Assembly: GCA_037179335.1 (NCBI GenBank)
Contig: JAKZHN010000002.1
Location: 1,426,001-1,490,000, forward strand
Reading direction: 5' to 3'
Origin: Cyclaneusma minus
Lineage: Eukaryota > Ascomycota > Leotiomycetes > Marthamycetales > Marthamycetaceae
DNA length: 64,000 nucleotides
Positions 35,563-45,298 of this stretch are shown piece after piece (position 1 is the stretch's first letter; every line of letters begins with the position of its first letter). Position numbers and translations under genes: made by a program. The notes under the pieces were generated by a model. That model was not told the origin of the DNA, searched no databases, and saw only the letters and a list, made by a program, of their open reading frames with translations.

Positions 35563-35777
35563 TGAAATATAACCCTAAGGCAGCCAAAATAGCCTATGCC
35601 TATATAGCTGCCGCTAGCGCCAAGAGCTAGAAATGGCTTTAAAAAAAGCGATAATAAGCTAGCCTTTCTTTTTTAAACACAATTAATAAAGCATACTAAT
35701 AACCCCTAAGTCGCATATGCATTATTTTACTCGTTTATCTTTAATAAACTAATACTAACCGCTATTATATTAATAAA
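35563..35777 (+). repeat. 3' LTR of the inner element
   Basis: Pairs with 28943-29151; starts tgaaatataaccctaaggca. Ends are approximate. Confidence 0.7.
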
Positions 35778-36439
35778 TCAACCCTAATAAAAAAAAGGCC
35801 CGGAAGCCTTTTCCCATTTAAAAACTATTTAAAAATAAACCAATTAAAGCTATTAAATTAAAAATGGTAATTCCAGTTTTAAATAAAAAAAATGGATAAA
35901 TACTGCATTTTATCCTAAATTTAATAATTTAAAATCTAAATTGGCTTAATTCTTTTTTAAGGCTTTTATTACAAAAATTGTAAAAAATACTATTAATATA
36001 ATAAATGCTTTTAAATTAAGACCTAAATTAAAAATTATAAAAATTATAAACATAAATACTATAAATATTAATAAAGCGCTTTTGGCTATATTTATTATTT
36101 ATAAGCAATTGCTATTTAAAGCTTTATAGAAATCTTTTACCAAAATAATTGATAAATAAAAATACCTAAAACGCAATATTATTAAGGCTAGGATTTTACA
36201 TAAAAACCGGTTTCTAAAGGCTTTTATAATAGTTATAGCCGGAAATAAAAACAATTTATATAAGTTTTCTTTTCCCGCTAAAAACATTTTAAAAATTCCT
36301 ATTTTAAAAATTTATAAAAAAGCTATAAATAATTTTTAATATAAAAATAATTAAAAAAAAGCTACCATAATAAAATTTAAAAATTTAATAATTAATAACA
36401 CTTTGGATTAAAATAGCTATACAAATAATTTTTAATTTA

Positions 36440-37040
36440 ATTTTTATTAAATGGATATTTATTATTAAGCTAAATTTAAATGGCGGTTTAAATAAATATA
36501 AAGTCTGCTTAATAGCTTGCGGCTTTATTTAGATTTATAAAAAGAATTTCTTTAATATATTTTTACTAATAATTTATATAAATATATTTAGAATTTTTTT
36601 AATTATTATAATTTAGTAAAATATAAAATACCGCTATTTTAATATTAGCAATGCCTTTATTAAGGCTAGATTTTAAAACTTAATGCATTTAGCCTTTTCA
36701 AATAAAATTGCTATTAAATTTGGCTATATTGTTTAATTAAATAAAAGCTTATATAATTTAAAGCAAATTGCTAGAAATTAAAATTGCCTAATTAAATTTA
36801 AAATTATCAAACTGGGTTCTAAATAAAGTTTTAATAATTTGTATTGTTTTACAAATAAAAAGATAAATATAATTGTTTTAATTTATATTAATAATATTAT
36901 AGCTGCTATTAAATTTAATGCGAATTTTAATAAATCTTTTGCTGAATTATTTTTCAAATTTACCGCCAAGGATTTAAAGGAAATTAAAAAGGTTTTGGAT
37001 ATGCGAATTATAAGAAATAAATTATTAAGAATTTTGTAAA
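36440..37040 (+). pseudogene. Copia reverse transcriptase remains (outer element)
   Basis: The start reads KWIFIIKLNLNGGLNKYKV, then LIACGF, as in the Copia RT N-terminus. The open stretch 36839-37039 contains IVLIYINNII at 36884-36895, where Copia has the catalytic YVDD. Both Asp codons have become Asn codons (aat), the G-to-A change expected from RIP. FTAKDLKEIKKVLDMRI follows, matching the segment after the active site. The enzyme would be inactive even without the stops. Confidence 0.75.
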
Positions 37041-37479
37041 TTAATTAAAAATAATATATTAATAAAATTTATATAAAATTTAAATTTTTTACTGGCAAAA
37101 AAAACTATATTTTATTTTTATAAATAGTAGCAATATAAATAAACTTTATTAAAAATAATAAAGAAAAAATAAAAAAAAAAGTATATTAAAAAAGATTGGA
37201 AAAGCTAATATATTTTATAATTTTAATAAAATTTAATATTTGCTATATTGCAAAAAGGCTAGTTTAATTTATAGCTAATTTTTACAAGCAATATAATTTG
37301 AAGCTAATCTAGCTGCTATATTATTTTAAAATTATAGTAAATTAGAAAATTGAATATAAGCTAAAAGAAATAAAAAAGGGTAAATTAAGAATTTATAATA
37401 ATGCTTTTTATAAATCGCTTTTTAGTAGAAAAAGCATTAGCGGTTTTATAATTATGCTTTTAAAAGGCCCAATATTATA

Positions 37480-37830
37480 ATTAAATTAAAAGCAAAAAAA
37501 AAGTTATATTTATTTATAAAGCTGAATATATAGCAATTGCTGCAAATACCAAGCAAAAATAATAAATTGCCTAAATGCTAAAAAACATTAAATATAGCGA
37601 ATTAATAGAAAAACCTTTCTATTATATAAATATATATAAAAAAACCAAGGCATTATAGCCTTTATTAAAAAATTTCCAGCTTTATAAAAGATTTAAATAT
37701 ATTAATATTGCCTATTATTTTATTAGAAAATTAAATAATAATTGCAAGCAATACATAATTTATATTAATATTTAAAATATAATTGCGGACGGATTTACTG
37801 AGGTATTATAAAGGATTTAATTTATTAGGT
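37480..37830 (+). pseudogene. Copia RNase H remains (outer element)
   Basis: The translation shows AEYIAIAANTKQ near 37.53 kb, YHFIRK-like sequence near 37.71 kb and ADGFT at 37785-37799, the classic end of Copia RNase H. Stops at former Gln/Trp codons (tag, taa) fit C-to-T and G-to-A change. The 3' LTR begins about 130 bp later. Confidence 0.7.
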
Positions 37831-37957
37831 TTAAAAAGCTATTGAAATTAAAAAATAAGAATTCAGAAGAAAGAACGCCGGGTAAAATAGGCATTTAATA
37901 TAAAAGAATAAAGCTATAAAAATGCTATATTAATAAAAATTAGGGGAAATATTAAAA

Positions 37958-38136
37958 TGCATTTTTAATGGTTTAAATTAATCCTTTATTAAAATACCCT
38001 AATTATATATAAAGGATTATTCTATTTTTATATATATAAGCAAAAAAGAAATGCACAATATTTTTAAACTATAGAATAGCCTTTTTTCCTTAATACAATA
38101 TATTTAAAAGGTCCAGCCCACGTTGGATTCAAATAA
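37958..38136 (+). repeat. 3' LTR of the outer element
   Basis: Pairs with 25671-25848. Less mutated at its end (keeps ggtccagcccacgttggatt) while its start is strongly RIP-mutated; the 5' copy shows the reverse. Confidence 0.7.
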
Positions 38137-39649
38137 AAATAGCTATTAGGATTATGCAAAAAATATTTTTTATATTGTTTTTAAAAAAAATATAAGCTTT
38201 GCTAATTTTAATTATTGATTTCAAAAAGTTTTAAAGCTTAATATAATATATAATTGCAGCTTTTTTTAAAATAAAAGCATTAATTAAAAAACCAAAAAAA
38301 AGAATTAGGCGCTATGTATTTGAAAGCTTGGGTATTAGCCTAAAAAAAAGCAAATTAAATAATTAAAAAAATAAAGAATTTTTTAAATATATTATAGGGC
38401 TAAATTATTAGTAATTTTGTTATTTAATACATATAAACTTTTTATATAAAATTTCAAATTATAAGAAAAAAGCCGTTAATGTAGGTTAATATAGCCGAAA
38501 AGGCAGCTATAATATAAAATGCCTAATAAAAACTATACAAACAAATTAAAAAAAAGGCTTTTTTTTAAAACAAAAAGGTTTTAAAAAATGTAATTTAATA
38601 CTAAATTAAAAAAAGGCTAAAATATAGCCAAAAAATTAAAAAAAATAAAAAAATACTTGCTTTTATAAAGCAAAGCAAAAAAAATTGCCAGTTAAATATT
38701 AATAAATAGCTGGAAATTAATACAGCCAGTATTAATATTAAAATAAAAGGAATTTAATAATTAGAAATTAATATAAATTCTTTTGGGATTTTTAAAAATT
38801 GATAATTAATATAAAAATAAATAGGGAAAAGATAAGCCGCAATTGGGCGGGCAGCATTAATAAGGAATTTAGCAGCCATTTAGCAAATTTAATTTATTTG
38901 GCAAATAGAAAATAAGCTTTAAAATTGGTAATATTGGAATAGTAAGCGCTTTATTTAAATTTAAAATGGTTTTTTAAAAAATATTTTTTATTGCAAATTA
39001 GATATTTATATTAGGATTTGTATTTTTTTTAATTATAGTTTTTATTATTATAAATTTAATAAATAATAATATTATTATTTAAATTAATATCATATTTTTA
39101 GCAAAAAGCGGAACTAGCAAATATAAAGCTATTTAAATAAGCCAGCCGGTATTTTAAAATATAAAATTTATAAATAATCCAATTGGAAATTTTTTAGCTT
39201 TTAAAATTAAAAAAGCTAAAAACTATTACAAATTAATTATATTTAAATATTAGCAAGAAAATAATATTTTTTATTAATAAATAGCGGCTAATTTTATAAT
39301 TTTATAATAAAATTGAAGCAATTAGCGGCTTAATTACAATATATAATTAATATAATAAATAATCAATTTTTCAATTTTTCAATGTTTTTTAAAAAAAATC
39401 AAATTTTATAATTATTATTAAAAGCTAAAATTTTGCCAATTGCCGCAATTTAATGCAATTTATTGCTTAAAGACAAAATTAAAATATTAATAATATTAAT
39501 ATTAATTTTTTTAAGCCAAAAACCAAACGAATAAAAAAAGCGATTAGCAATTTAAAAAAGCTATTTGTATAAGATATTAGGAAAATAAAAAACTAGTTTA
39601 AAAGTTTTAATAGAAAAAAAGCGCTTATTGTTTTTATTATTTTTATTGT

Positions 39650-40084
39650 TAAAAAAAGCTTCATTATAATTATTACTGGCTTAAAGGCCTGCAGCATTTG
39701 CAATAGCATTGATTTTAATAGCTTTTGCAGCGGTTTTAATTGCGCGAATCTAGGCGGCGTTAAAGGCTATAATGGCTTTATAGGCTGTTTTAGCAAAGCG
39801 CCAATATTAATTAGCTTTTTAATAGGCTAGGCAAATTTAAATTTATTTAAAATTAAAATTATTTAAAATTTTGGCTAGGAATTTATAATTAATATTATTA
39901 ATATTATTGCCGTATATATTATTTTTTTCAATATTTTTATAAGCATTTTTATAACTTTTACAATTTTTTCTATTGCCGCAAAGCGCTGGGGAATTATGCG
40001 AAAACGGCATGCAAAGGCTTTTTTAAAGGCTGTCGGTATTGCCGCTAGCATTGTTTCGGGATTCAATACCAATTGCTATTGCGA
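39650..40084 (-). pseudogene. Less-mutated ORF remnant at the right end of block 2
   Basis: The minus-strand frame 40072-39875 keeps VLNPETMLAAIPTAFKKAFA and CRFRIIPQRFAAIEKIVKVI, an Ala-rich, protein-like stretch with few RIP changes. It ends in an Ile-rich AT tail. It may be part of a transposon gag or a host gene. Not recognised. Confidence 0.35.
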
Positions 40085-40189
40085 ATTAAAAGGAAAATTA
40101 ATTTGAGTAAAAAGTAAAAATATTAATTTATCGCAAAATAAAATCAAAAATAGCTAATGGCCGGTTTGTAAAAAGTGTTGCTGAAGAGA

Positions 40190-40325
40190 GGAAATGGCGG
40201 TTTTTTAGAAACTCTATTTATGCGGCTTTTGACTAGCTAGCCAGCCGAGAGCCCCGTGCGCTCCGCGCCACGTGACCGACCGACAGCTGATCCCTTGATA
40301 TAAAACCAACCATCTTTGAAGGAAA
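40190..40325 (+). repeat. Repeat B, not RIP-mutated, right edge of block 2
   Basis: Normal-composition partner of 23118-23245 in the same orientation. It contains ctagctagccagccgagagc and gtgcgctccgcgccacgtga. Unique sequence begins right after it at about 40,325. Confidence 0.8.
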
Positions 40326-40387
40326 GCGAGTTGCGCCATGACCTCTTTGTCACTCAGGCGATAGTCATCACCGGCGTTGGATGACAT
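40325..40387 (-). pseudogene. 5' end of a gene cut off by repeat B
   Basis: Reading the minus strand, a pyrimidine/AC-rich leader is followed by ATG at 40387-40385 and MSSNAGDDYRLSDKEVMAQL up to the edge of repeat B. Past that point the frame continues only through repeat DNA and stops after about 35 codons. It looks like the first exon of a gene whose body was removed or displaced by the transposon. The family is unknown. Confidence 0.4.
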
Positions 40388-40471
40388 TGTGCGGGAGTTG
40401 TTGAGAAGGAGATGATATATGGGTGAATTGTTTTTGTGTTTTGCGAAAGACAGGTGTTTGAGTTATTGAGC

Positions 40472-40705
40472 TTAAGCTCGGAGGAGGATGGTAGTTGTTG
40501 TGTAATTTGTGAAGGTTCTTGCTCCTGTAACTTGCTCCATAGGAACGCGAGCCAGTTCAGGATACTCGTCGTAGTTCAGAGCTGAATCTGGGAGTTGATT
40601 GGAAGCCTGATGTTCATGCTCAGCGATGTTGTTGGTAGCGCCGAGGAGCTTGGGGCCGATGTCTCTTGATAGAGAGAAAAGCACGTGGCCGACATGGTTG
40701 GACAT
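40472..40705 (-). CDS. Small hypothetical ORF, 77 codons
   Basis: Minus-strand frame MSNHVGHVLFSLSRDIGPKL ... ending TTTTILLRA. It contains a polar middle (IAEHEHQASNQLPDSALNYD). No domain. It sits just upstream of, and on the same strand as, the truncated 5' end at 40387. It may be an upstream exon of that gene or chance. Confidence 0.25.
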   Translation of the reverse strand: MSNHVGHVLFSLSRDIGPKLLGATNNIAEHEHQASNQLPDSALNYDEYPELARVPMEQVTGARTFTNYTTTTILLRA

Positions 40706-40798
40706 TGGTGGGTTCGTAAATTATTGGCGAATAGAGGCGGGTTCGTGAGTTGTTGATAGATGGAGGACTGTGAGAGTCAAGGGGAAAAGAAATGGCTT

Positions 40799-41107
40799 TT
40801 ATCTCAGAGGGATCTGGCTAGGGCAGAACTTTTTGCCCACCATCCCCATTACCATATGCTCCAACCACAGAGCTTGAATGGCAGTGCTCAAGACCCCAGC
40901 AGCCCCCAAGACCGTCGTTCGCTGCTTCTTGAAAAAGGGAATTTCGACGACAGACGTGTGATGACCAAGCTTGGCATACCGTAAAGCGGTATCGGTCGCA
41001 TTACCGTATGCTAGACAAAGAGTCTTAAGGTTTAAGATATTCAGGATTCTTAGCACACCCGCGAGATTCGGAATGCAGAACCGAGTCCCCCGGTAAGACA
41101 GAGACAT
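40799..41107 (-). pseudogene. Ankyrin-like gene fragment, copy 3
   Basis: Minus-strand frame with TDTALRYAKLGHHTSVVEIP and FFKKQRTTVLGAAGV. The ankyrin pattern (TALxYAxxLGHxxVVxxLL) is recognisable but irregular, and only one repeat is clear. It is a paralogue of 22907-22689. It flanks block 2 on the right as the other copy does on the left, on the same strand. Confidence 0.45.
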
Positions 41108-41720
41108 CGCCGGCGTTTAAGAAGCCACAAATGAGTAGTAACACCGCGTGGCTTGTAGTAAGTGGAGAACCTCGCCGCCGTGAGTCCCGCTGAGAAGCTG
41201 GACGGAAGGGTGCTGGCAGATTGGTATGGAGGTCGGTGACGCCTATGTTGCGAGCCAGTAGTACGCGCCACGGTCTTACGCCTTGTCGCCTATTACTTTC
41301 ACCCCATGAATTTGGTTCTCATACTCGATCCAGGCGTGCAAGCACGCCACGGTACTGGAAATACCCTCGCCAAGCTAGTGGATGTAATTAGCGAACCACG
41401 CGCTCTTGAGGCTAAGCATAAACTTGACATCTGACTTGACCCGAAGGTCCCTCTTTATATGCTCCTGACATTCGTAAGCCGGGGCAGTATTGGCGAGCTG
41501 TGTGGGAGCATATACAAAGGTGCTCTGATAAGAGGTATGCTCGAGTTGACTGCGTGGATCCTTGGCGCGAATGGTTGGCCGAATAGGTTGTGCCCCATGC
41601 TGCTTGGCGTGAGGCCTTCGACCATCACCAGGCTTTTGGTTCTGGGTCAGGGCGTGGTATATGGCCACTATATTTCCCTTGGCCGATTCGAAGGATTTCA
41701 GCGTGCACTCCGACTTGACT
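41108..41720 (-). other. Relic stretch, possibly retrotransposon-derived
   Basis: The minus strand reads LKSAWFANYIH, then LGEGISSTVACLHAWIEYEN and QIHGVKVI with a stop between. The spacing of WIE...NQ...GVKV is reminiscent of Copia integrase, but the match is weak. Plus-strand frame 41459-41743 is open but has no motif. I call no gene. Confidence 0.25.
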
Positions 41721-41724
41721 TAGA

Positions 41725-41988
41725 TCATCGCGACCATCGGTGACCATTCACAGCTGTGTAGCAGCCTCGCAGCGTCGGGAAGACGTGCCCCTGTTGTTGC
41801 ACAGTTGGATCTCGCCGATGCATCCCATGTGACGTCTCAGATCTTGATGTGCTTCTCCTTGCAGGCCGGACATCTCCCCGGTCATTGATCTTGGTAGCGA
41901 CGTTGGCAACATACTGGGCTTGACACTTTGAGCCTTTTCTTCTTAAATCGGGCAAGCTTGTGGAGCTCAAGGCATTTTTAGAGAACAA
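41725..41988 (-). pseudogene. Cys-motif relic, copy 3 (minus strand)
   Basis: The minus strand carries KCQAQYVANVATKI, matching KCQAQYAAGVSNKL at 19.08-19.13 kb, and then, in shifted frames, a CRPCKEKHIKI-type and a LCNNRGTSSRRCE-type segment, which resemble the two halves of a DUF3716-like Cys domain. Frames are broken. The original gene probably had the KCQAQY segment about 15 residues before the first CxxC. Confidence 0.4.
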
Positions 41989-42144
41989 TATCGGGTGACA
42001 AACTAAACAAACGAAGATTAAGGCTCAGGGGATGCGCCCGAGCTCCAGGACGTCGAGTTTGGGCATGGAAAATCCAGAGCCGCCAAGTCATTGTAGGATT
42101 CTGGCCATGAACGAATGAGAGCGCATGGCAGTAAACATCTTTGC

Positions 42145-42840
42145 TCATGGCTTTGATCGGAGCCACTCTCTAAAAGCGCTGCCTGCCCCTTGAGCGAGGA
42201 CGCGTGTGATCGCCTGGAAAACCGCCCAACGTCCACACCATGTATCCTCGCAATCGGGTGTGAGGGACATAGTAATCCTTGGTATCCACCGGCCAGTATT
42301 TGGCAGCGTAATCGATTTCGCTGAACCAAAACTTTGTGAATGAATTCTACCAAGAAGGCCCATGGTGTTAAGGCTCTTGATGTTCATCGATCGCACCGTC
42401 ATCCTACCCAAGCGAAAGGTGACGATGGTTTCTTCTGTATCATTTCCGAGAATTATGAAATGACTAGTACAAAACCCTCTGGCCAGATCCAACATATTTG
42501 TAGTGGGTACCTTGGACTGCGAATGGTTGTGATGGTTTCCGTGCTGCGGAGGTCTCGGTCTCGAAGGGTGAAGAACAGGGGTTCTAGAACATCGCCCGGA
42601 CTTCCCGAGCGTGCGAGGTCAGTGTTATGCTGGCTAAGAGACGGCACAGTGCTGAAGTCCAGTATGAGCTCCTCAATCGCCGACAGGTAGAATGGTGCGC
42701 TTTCAGGGAGGTAAAACCAGGTTTTGGGCCCCAAGTTTTTGGCTTGCTAATGGTGTTTGTCGTTGTCGTTTGCTTAAGAGACCGATAGAAAGACACTTCA
42801 GTGGCAGATGGATGCCACAGAATCAAGGCATTCGACATTC
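42145..42840 (-). pseudogene. Possible LRR/F-box-type protein remains
   Basis: Two minus-strand frames follow each other: 42734-42453 (APFYLSAIEELILDFSTVPS, LFFTLRDRDLRST) and 42495-42145 (IVTFRLGRMTVRSMNIKSLN, WCGRWAVFQAITRVL). Together they look like the C-terminal part of a leucine-rich F-box-like protein with one frame change near 42,480. No F-box is visible upstream. The direct repeat aagacacttcagtggcagat lies at 42791 and 42900. Confidence 0.3.
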
Positions 42841-42907
42841 AAGTTCAGCACAGTGAGCTGTGAGTGACCCTGGGAGAGCTTCAGTGTAAACGCGGAACCA
42901 AGACACT

Positions 42908-43400
42908 TCAGTGGCAGATAGATGCCAGAGCTGGAAAAGAGCATCTGCTGGGACCTAGATTGACGCTACGCTCTCGGCTAATGGTGCGTGCCAGGGTCGC
43001 AGGCTCCTGCACCAGCTGCTTGTCTCGGTGAGCCTCCCAGAAGTCTCGGACAGTACAGATGGTCTCGGTTTCATCGCCAGGACAGATGGCAAGCTCTGTG
43101 AGTTTCTGGTCGTACTTGAGACCAAGCAGAAGCTCGCGATACTGGCTAATCACTTGCTGGACTTCTGGTAGGCTTGTTTTATCTATCAGCTTTTGTCCTC
43201 AGCGATACTTGGTTGATCTGGGTAGTCATGAACCACTCATCTAGGTCTCGTGCGGGTGGCAGTGAGGTATGCGGGGCATAATGTGGCGACAATTCACTTG
43301 CAAGCACTCGAGGCCGGGGCAAACTGTGCAATGTCGAAGAAATGGAGCATGCCGAGGATGCGCTGGATAATCTGAAGGGGAAGGTCGTTCAGAGAGCCAA
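42908..43400 (-). pseudogene. Unrecognised gene remains
   Basis: The minus-strand frame 43153-42908 reads VISQYRELLLGLKYDQKLTE, then TVRDFWEAHRDKQLVQEPAT: protein-like, helical, no known domain. Upstream in another frame is MLHFFDIAQFAPASSACK (about 43,350-43,300). A stop-rich junction lies between. No function assigned. Confidence 0.3.
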
Positions 43401-43439
43401 TGCCTTTCTTGACCGGCTAGATAATCCGGGAACCTGGGG

Positions 43440-43681
43440 TTGAAGCTGAGCACGAGTGGATCGTCCAAGGATTTGCAAGACGATTCGAGTGGAGGAACAG
43501 ATACGGTGTCTTGTGGCATGGGCGTTCGCTGATGCCCTTTCAATACCGTTATCCCAAAGCATCTGGACGCAAAGCTTGGATGAGCTCAAGACCAGAAACA
43601 GCAATCCATGGTTGCAGCTGAACAAGAGTGGATCGTCCCAAGGATTTGCAAGACGAGCTGAATGGAGGAACAGATACAGTG
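43440..43681 (+). repeat. Direct repeat of about 67 bp, two copies
   Basis: Copies at 43440-43506 and 43613-43681 share ttgaagctgaac-type start, gagtggatcgtcc, aaggatttgcaagacga and gtggaggaacagatac. They are about 173 bp apart and in the same orientation. The intervening DNA is unique. Confidence 0.8.
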
Positions 43682-44141
43682 GCGTAGTGGCAAAGGGCTG
43701 ACCTCCAGGGTTCTCCAGTGTTCTCTTGCGTCTGGTATCCCTGAACCGTCTCGTGCTTCTGAACCCACTCGATGTGCCACGCCCTGCTCTTCCCTCCCTC
43801 GTCAATCCACGAGACCCCATCAACATCACTGTCGACAGTTGAGACGTCAGATCATGGCTTCGAATTTTCGCTTTGGAGCCATTTTTCTGAATTGGAAGAT
43901 TGTGGCTGGGGTGGTGGGTGCAGTGGAGTCATGATGGCTTGCTAGCGAAGTGGTATTCGCGAGCGTCGTGAGTGCTCTCCGTGAGATTCTCACGCCGAAA
44001 GCTCGGAAATGCGCAGCTCAAAAAGATCGCGGACAGGGAAAGCCAGAGAATTCCTTGCTAACACAGGAGAGTCAGCAGTGAGGGAGCGCTGTCCACCCCA
44101 TGTCGCCTTTGGCTTCCACGTACTCGCCATCGACAGTTCCT

Positions 44142-44849
44142 TCAACGTCTCTCATACCGGAGCCCAGGATTGACCATGATCTTGACCGTATTACCGTCAA
44201 GAGCGTCCTCCGCATAGCGCTTGTCCTTGGGTCTCTCCAGGCACAGAGTCCAGATCAACGCACGGATTTCGGGTGGAAGTTTGCCGATTCCCCGGCTGAC
44301 AGGAGAAGCAGCTAAGGCCGTGTTTGACAAGGGACTGGGTCTTTTGCGCCAAGCCTCGACCTTGTTTCTTGCATCTGGTTGCTGATGTTGCTGAAGTTCC
44401 AGCTCGTTTGTCTTTCGCAAGTTGGCTAGCTGTTTGTCCTTTTGACACGTCGGGTCTATTCTCCCTGATCCTGGAAAAGGCTTGAACTGACCTGCCAGAC
44501 GGTTTGGCGGAAGTCTAGTGTCGATCCGAAAAAGCCAGCAATAGCATCGCCCAGGTTCTTCTCCGGCTCCCATGTGTTGTGGCGATCGGAAAGCCCTTCC
44601 ACTTGCCCAAGCTCTTTCGCATATTGTCCTCGCCTCCGCAAAAACCCTTTCCCTCCATACCCGCACGCCTCTCCCCGCGTTGCATAGTACCCCGTCATTC
44701 GAGACGAACGATAATCCTCCCGTGCATTTGCCAAAGCCAAGTTTTCGCGCAATAGCTGCTAACGTCAATGGACTATGAAAAGCGCCAAGCAAGCGCGAAG
44801 AATCGCCTGTACTTGCTCCCATCCAATTTCGACGAGGCAAAGCTCTCAA
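44142..44849 (-). pseudogene. 235-codon frame with a 2EXR-like start motif plus a chromodomain-like segment in another frame
   Basis: The long minus-strand frame contains IGKLPPEIRALIWTLCLERP near its end. LPPEIRxLIW is the opening of fungal 2EXR/F-box-like domains, which should lie near a protein's N-terminus, so the frame is cut short soon after by a stop. In a different frame, about 44,560-44,620, is VEGLSDRHNTWEPEKNL, a good match to the second half of a chromodomain. Two unrelated domains overlapping in two frames suggests a patchwork of decayed genes. Confidence 0.4.
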
Positions 44850-45298
44850 AACCCCGAATACACACAGGACTGCGAGGCTGCGTAGCGTAAGAACAAATAG
44901 GTATGCGCTCCGTCATGTCTCCGACCTAGTCTTGGGTCGAAGCAAAGCGCCAGCCCATGCCGTGGGAGTTTGTCGCGCTGGGGAATGCCGATTCGCGCAT
45001 CGATTCCAATGCCCGATTTTCCTGTGTTGACATCATGCTTCTGACAGTGCAGTTCTTCGAGGGAGGAGTACTTGTGCTCTGGCGCGCAAACGCAGCGTGT
45101 CCAGAAAAGCAAACTGGTAGCTTGGCGCCAGGCTCCCCAAGTTGGAAGCACTGGAGGTCGAGAATCGAGTCGGGAGCGACGGCTCGCAAGACAGTGGTAT
45201 AATGTAGTCAACTTGGAGGATGAATGTTGTGGAGAGATGAGTATGGACTTGAGAGGATGTCGGGGAGGTGCTGAATGAAGATGGCGATCAAGCCGCAT
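44846..45298 (-). CDS. Hypothetical 150-codon ORF
   Basis: An open minus-strand frame just upstream of the 2EXR-like relic. The C-terminal part (GIPQRDKLPRHGLALCFDPR, YLFLRYAASQSCVYSGF) looks protein-like; the N-terminal half is Ser/Arg/Pro-rich and may be leader sequence. No domain. Could be another relic. Confidence 0.25.
   Translation of the reverse strand: MRLDRHLHSAPPRHPLKSILISPQHSSSKLTTLYHCLASRRSRLDSRPPVLPTWGAWRQATSLLFWTRCVCAPEHKYSSLEELHCQKHDVNTGKSGIGIDARIGIPQRDKLPRHGLALCFDPRLGRRHDGAHTYLFLRYAASQSCVYSGF

Larger units (their letters stand above)
28943..35777 (+). mobile_element. Inner Copia-type LTR retrotransposon, RIP-mutated, nested in the outer one
   Basis: The ends are direct repeats of about 210 bp: 28943-29151 and 35563-35777. 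Both contain gcctaagcagcc-type sequence, gctgccgctagcgcca, aatggcttta, aaagcgataataag, aattaataaagcata and tactcgttta. In plus orientation between them lie an integrase segment (about 32.55-33.06 kb) and an RT segment (about 33.99-34.40 kb). Total length is about 6.8 kb. It differs in sequence from the outer element, so it is another family. It sits between the integrase and RT of the outer element, hence inserted later. Confidence 0.75.
25671..38136 (+). mobile_element. Outer Ty1/Copia-type LTR retrotransposon, RIP-mutated, interrupted
   Basis: The two ends carry related sequences of about 178 bp: 25671-25848 (starts tgtcctcctaatag) and 37958-38136 (starts tgcatttttaatgg). They align throughout, sharing tatataagc, aaaaagaaatgca, atagccttttttc and ttaata.aatatatttaaaa. 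A purine tract (ggggaaat) precedes the 3' copy. Inside, in plus orientation, are integrase remains (28.44-28.85 kb), then the inserted inner element, then reverse transcriptase (36.44-37.04 kb) and RNase H (37.48-37.83 kb). Integrase before reverse transcriptase is the Copia order. Removing the inner element leaves about 5.6 kb, a normal Copia length. The element is dead: stops everywhere and catalytic residues altered. Confidence 0.8.
23038..40165. repeat. AT-rich block 2: RIP-degraded nested retrotransposons
   Basis: About 17 kb, very AT-rich, stops in all frames. Unlike block 1, many remaining C's follow a G (gca, gcc, gct). The part 25.67-38.14 kb is decoded below as an outer and an inner LTR retrotransposon. 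23.45-25.67 and 38.14-39.6 kb hold no family I can name. The stretch 39.65-40.16 is somewhat less AT-rich. Confidence 0.85.

Noticed and set aside
36099..36287. 62-codon minus-strand ORF in block 2
   Set aside because: Antisense to the outer element between integrase and RT; Ile/Leu-rich composition from AT bias.
41270..41670. Copia integrase remains on the minus strand
   Set aside because: Only a loose WIE...NQ...GVKV resemblance; not enough to call a mobile element there.
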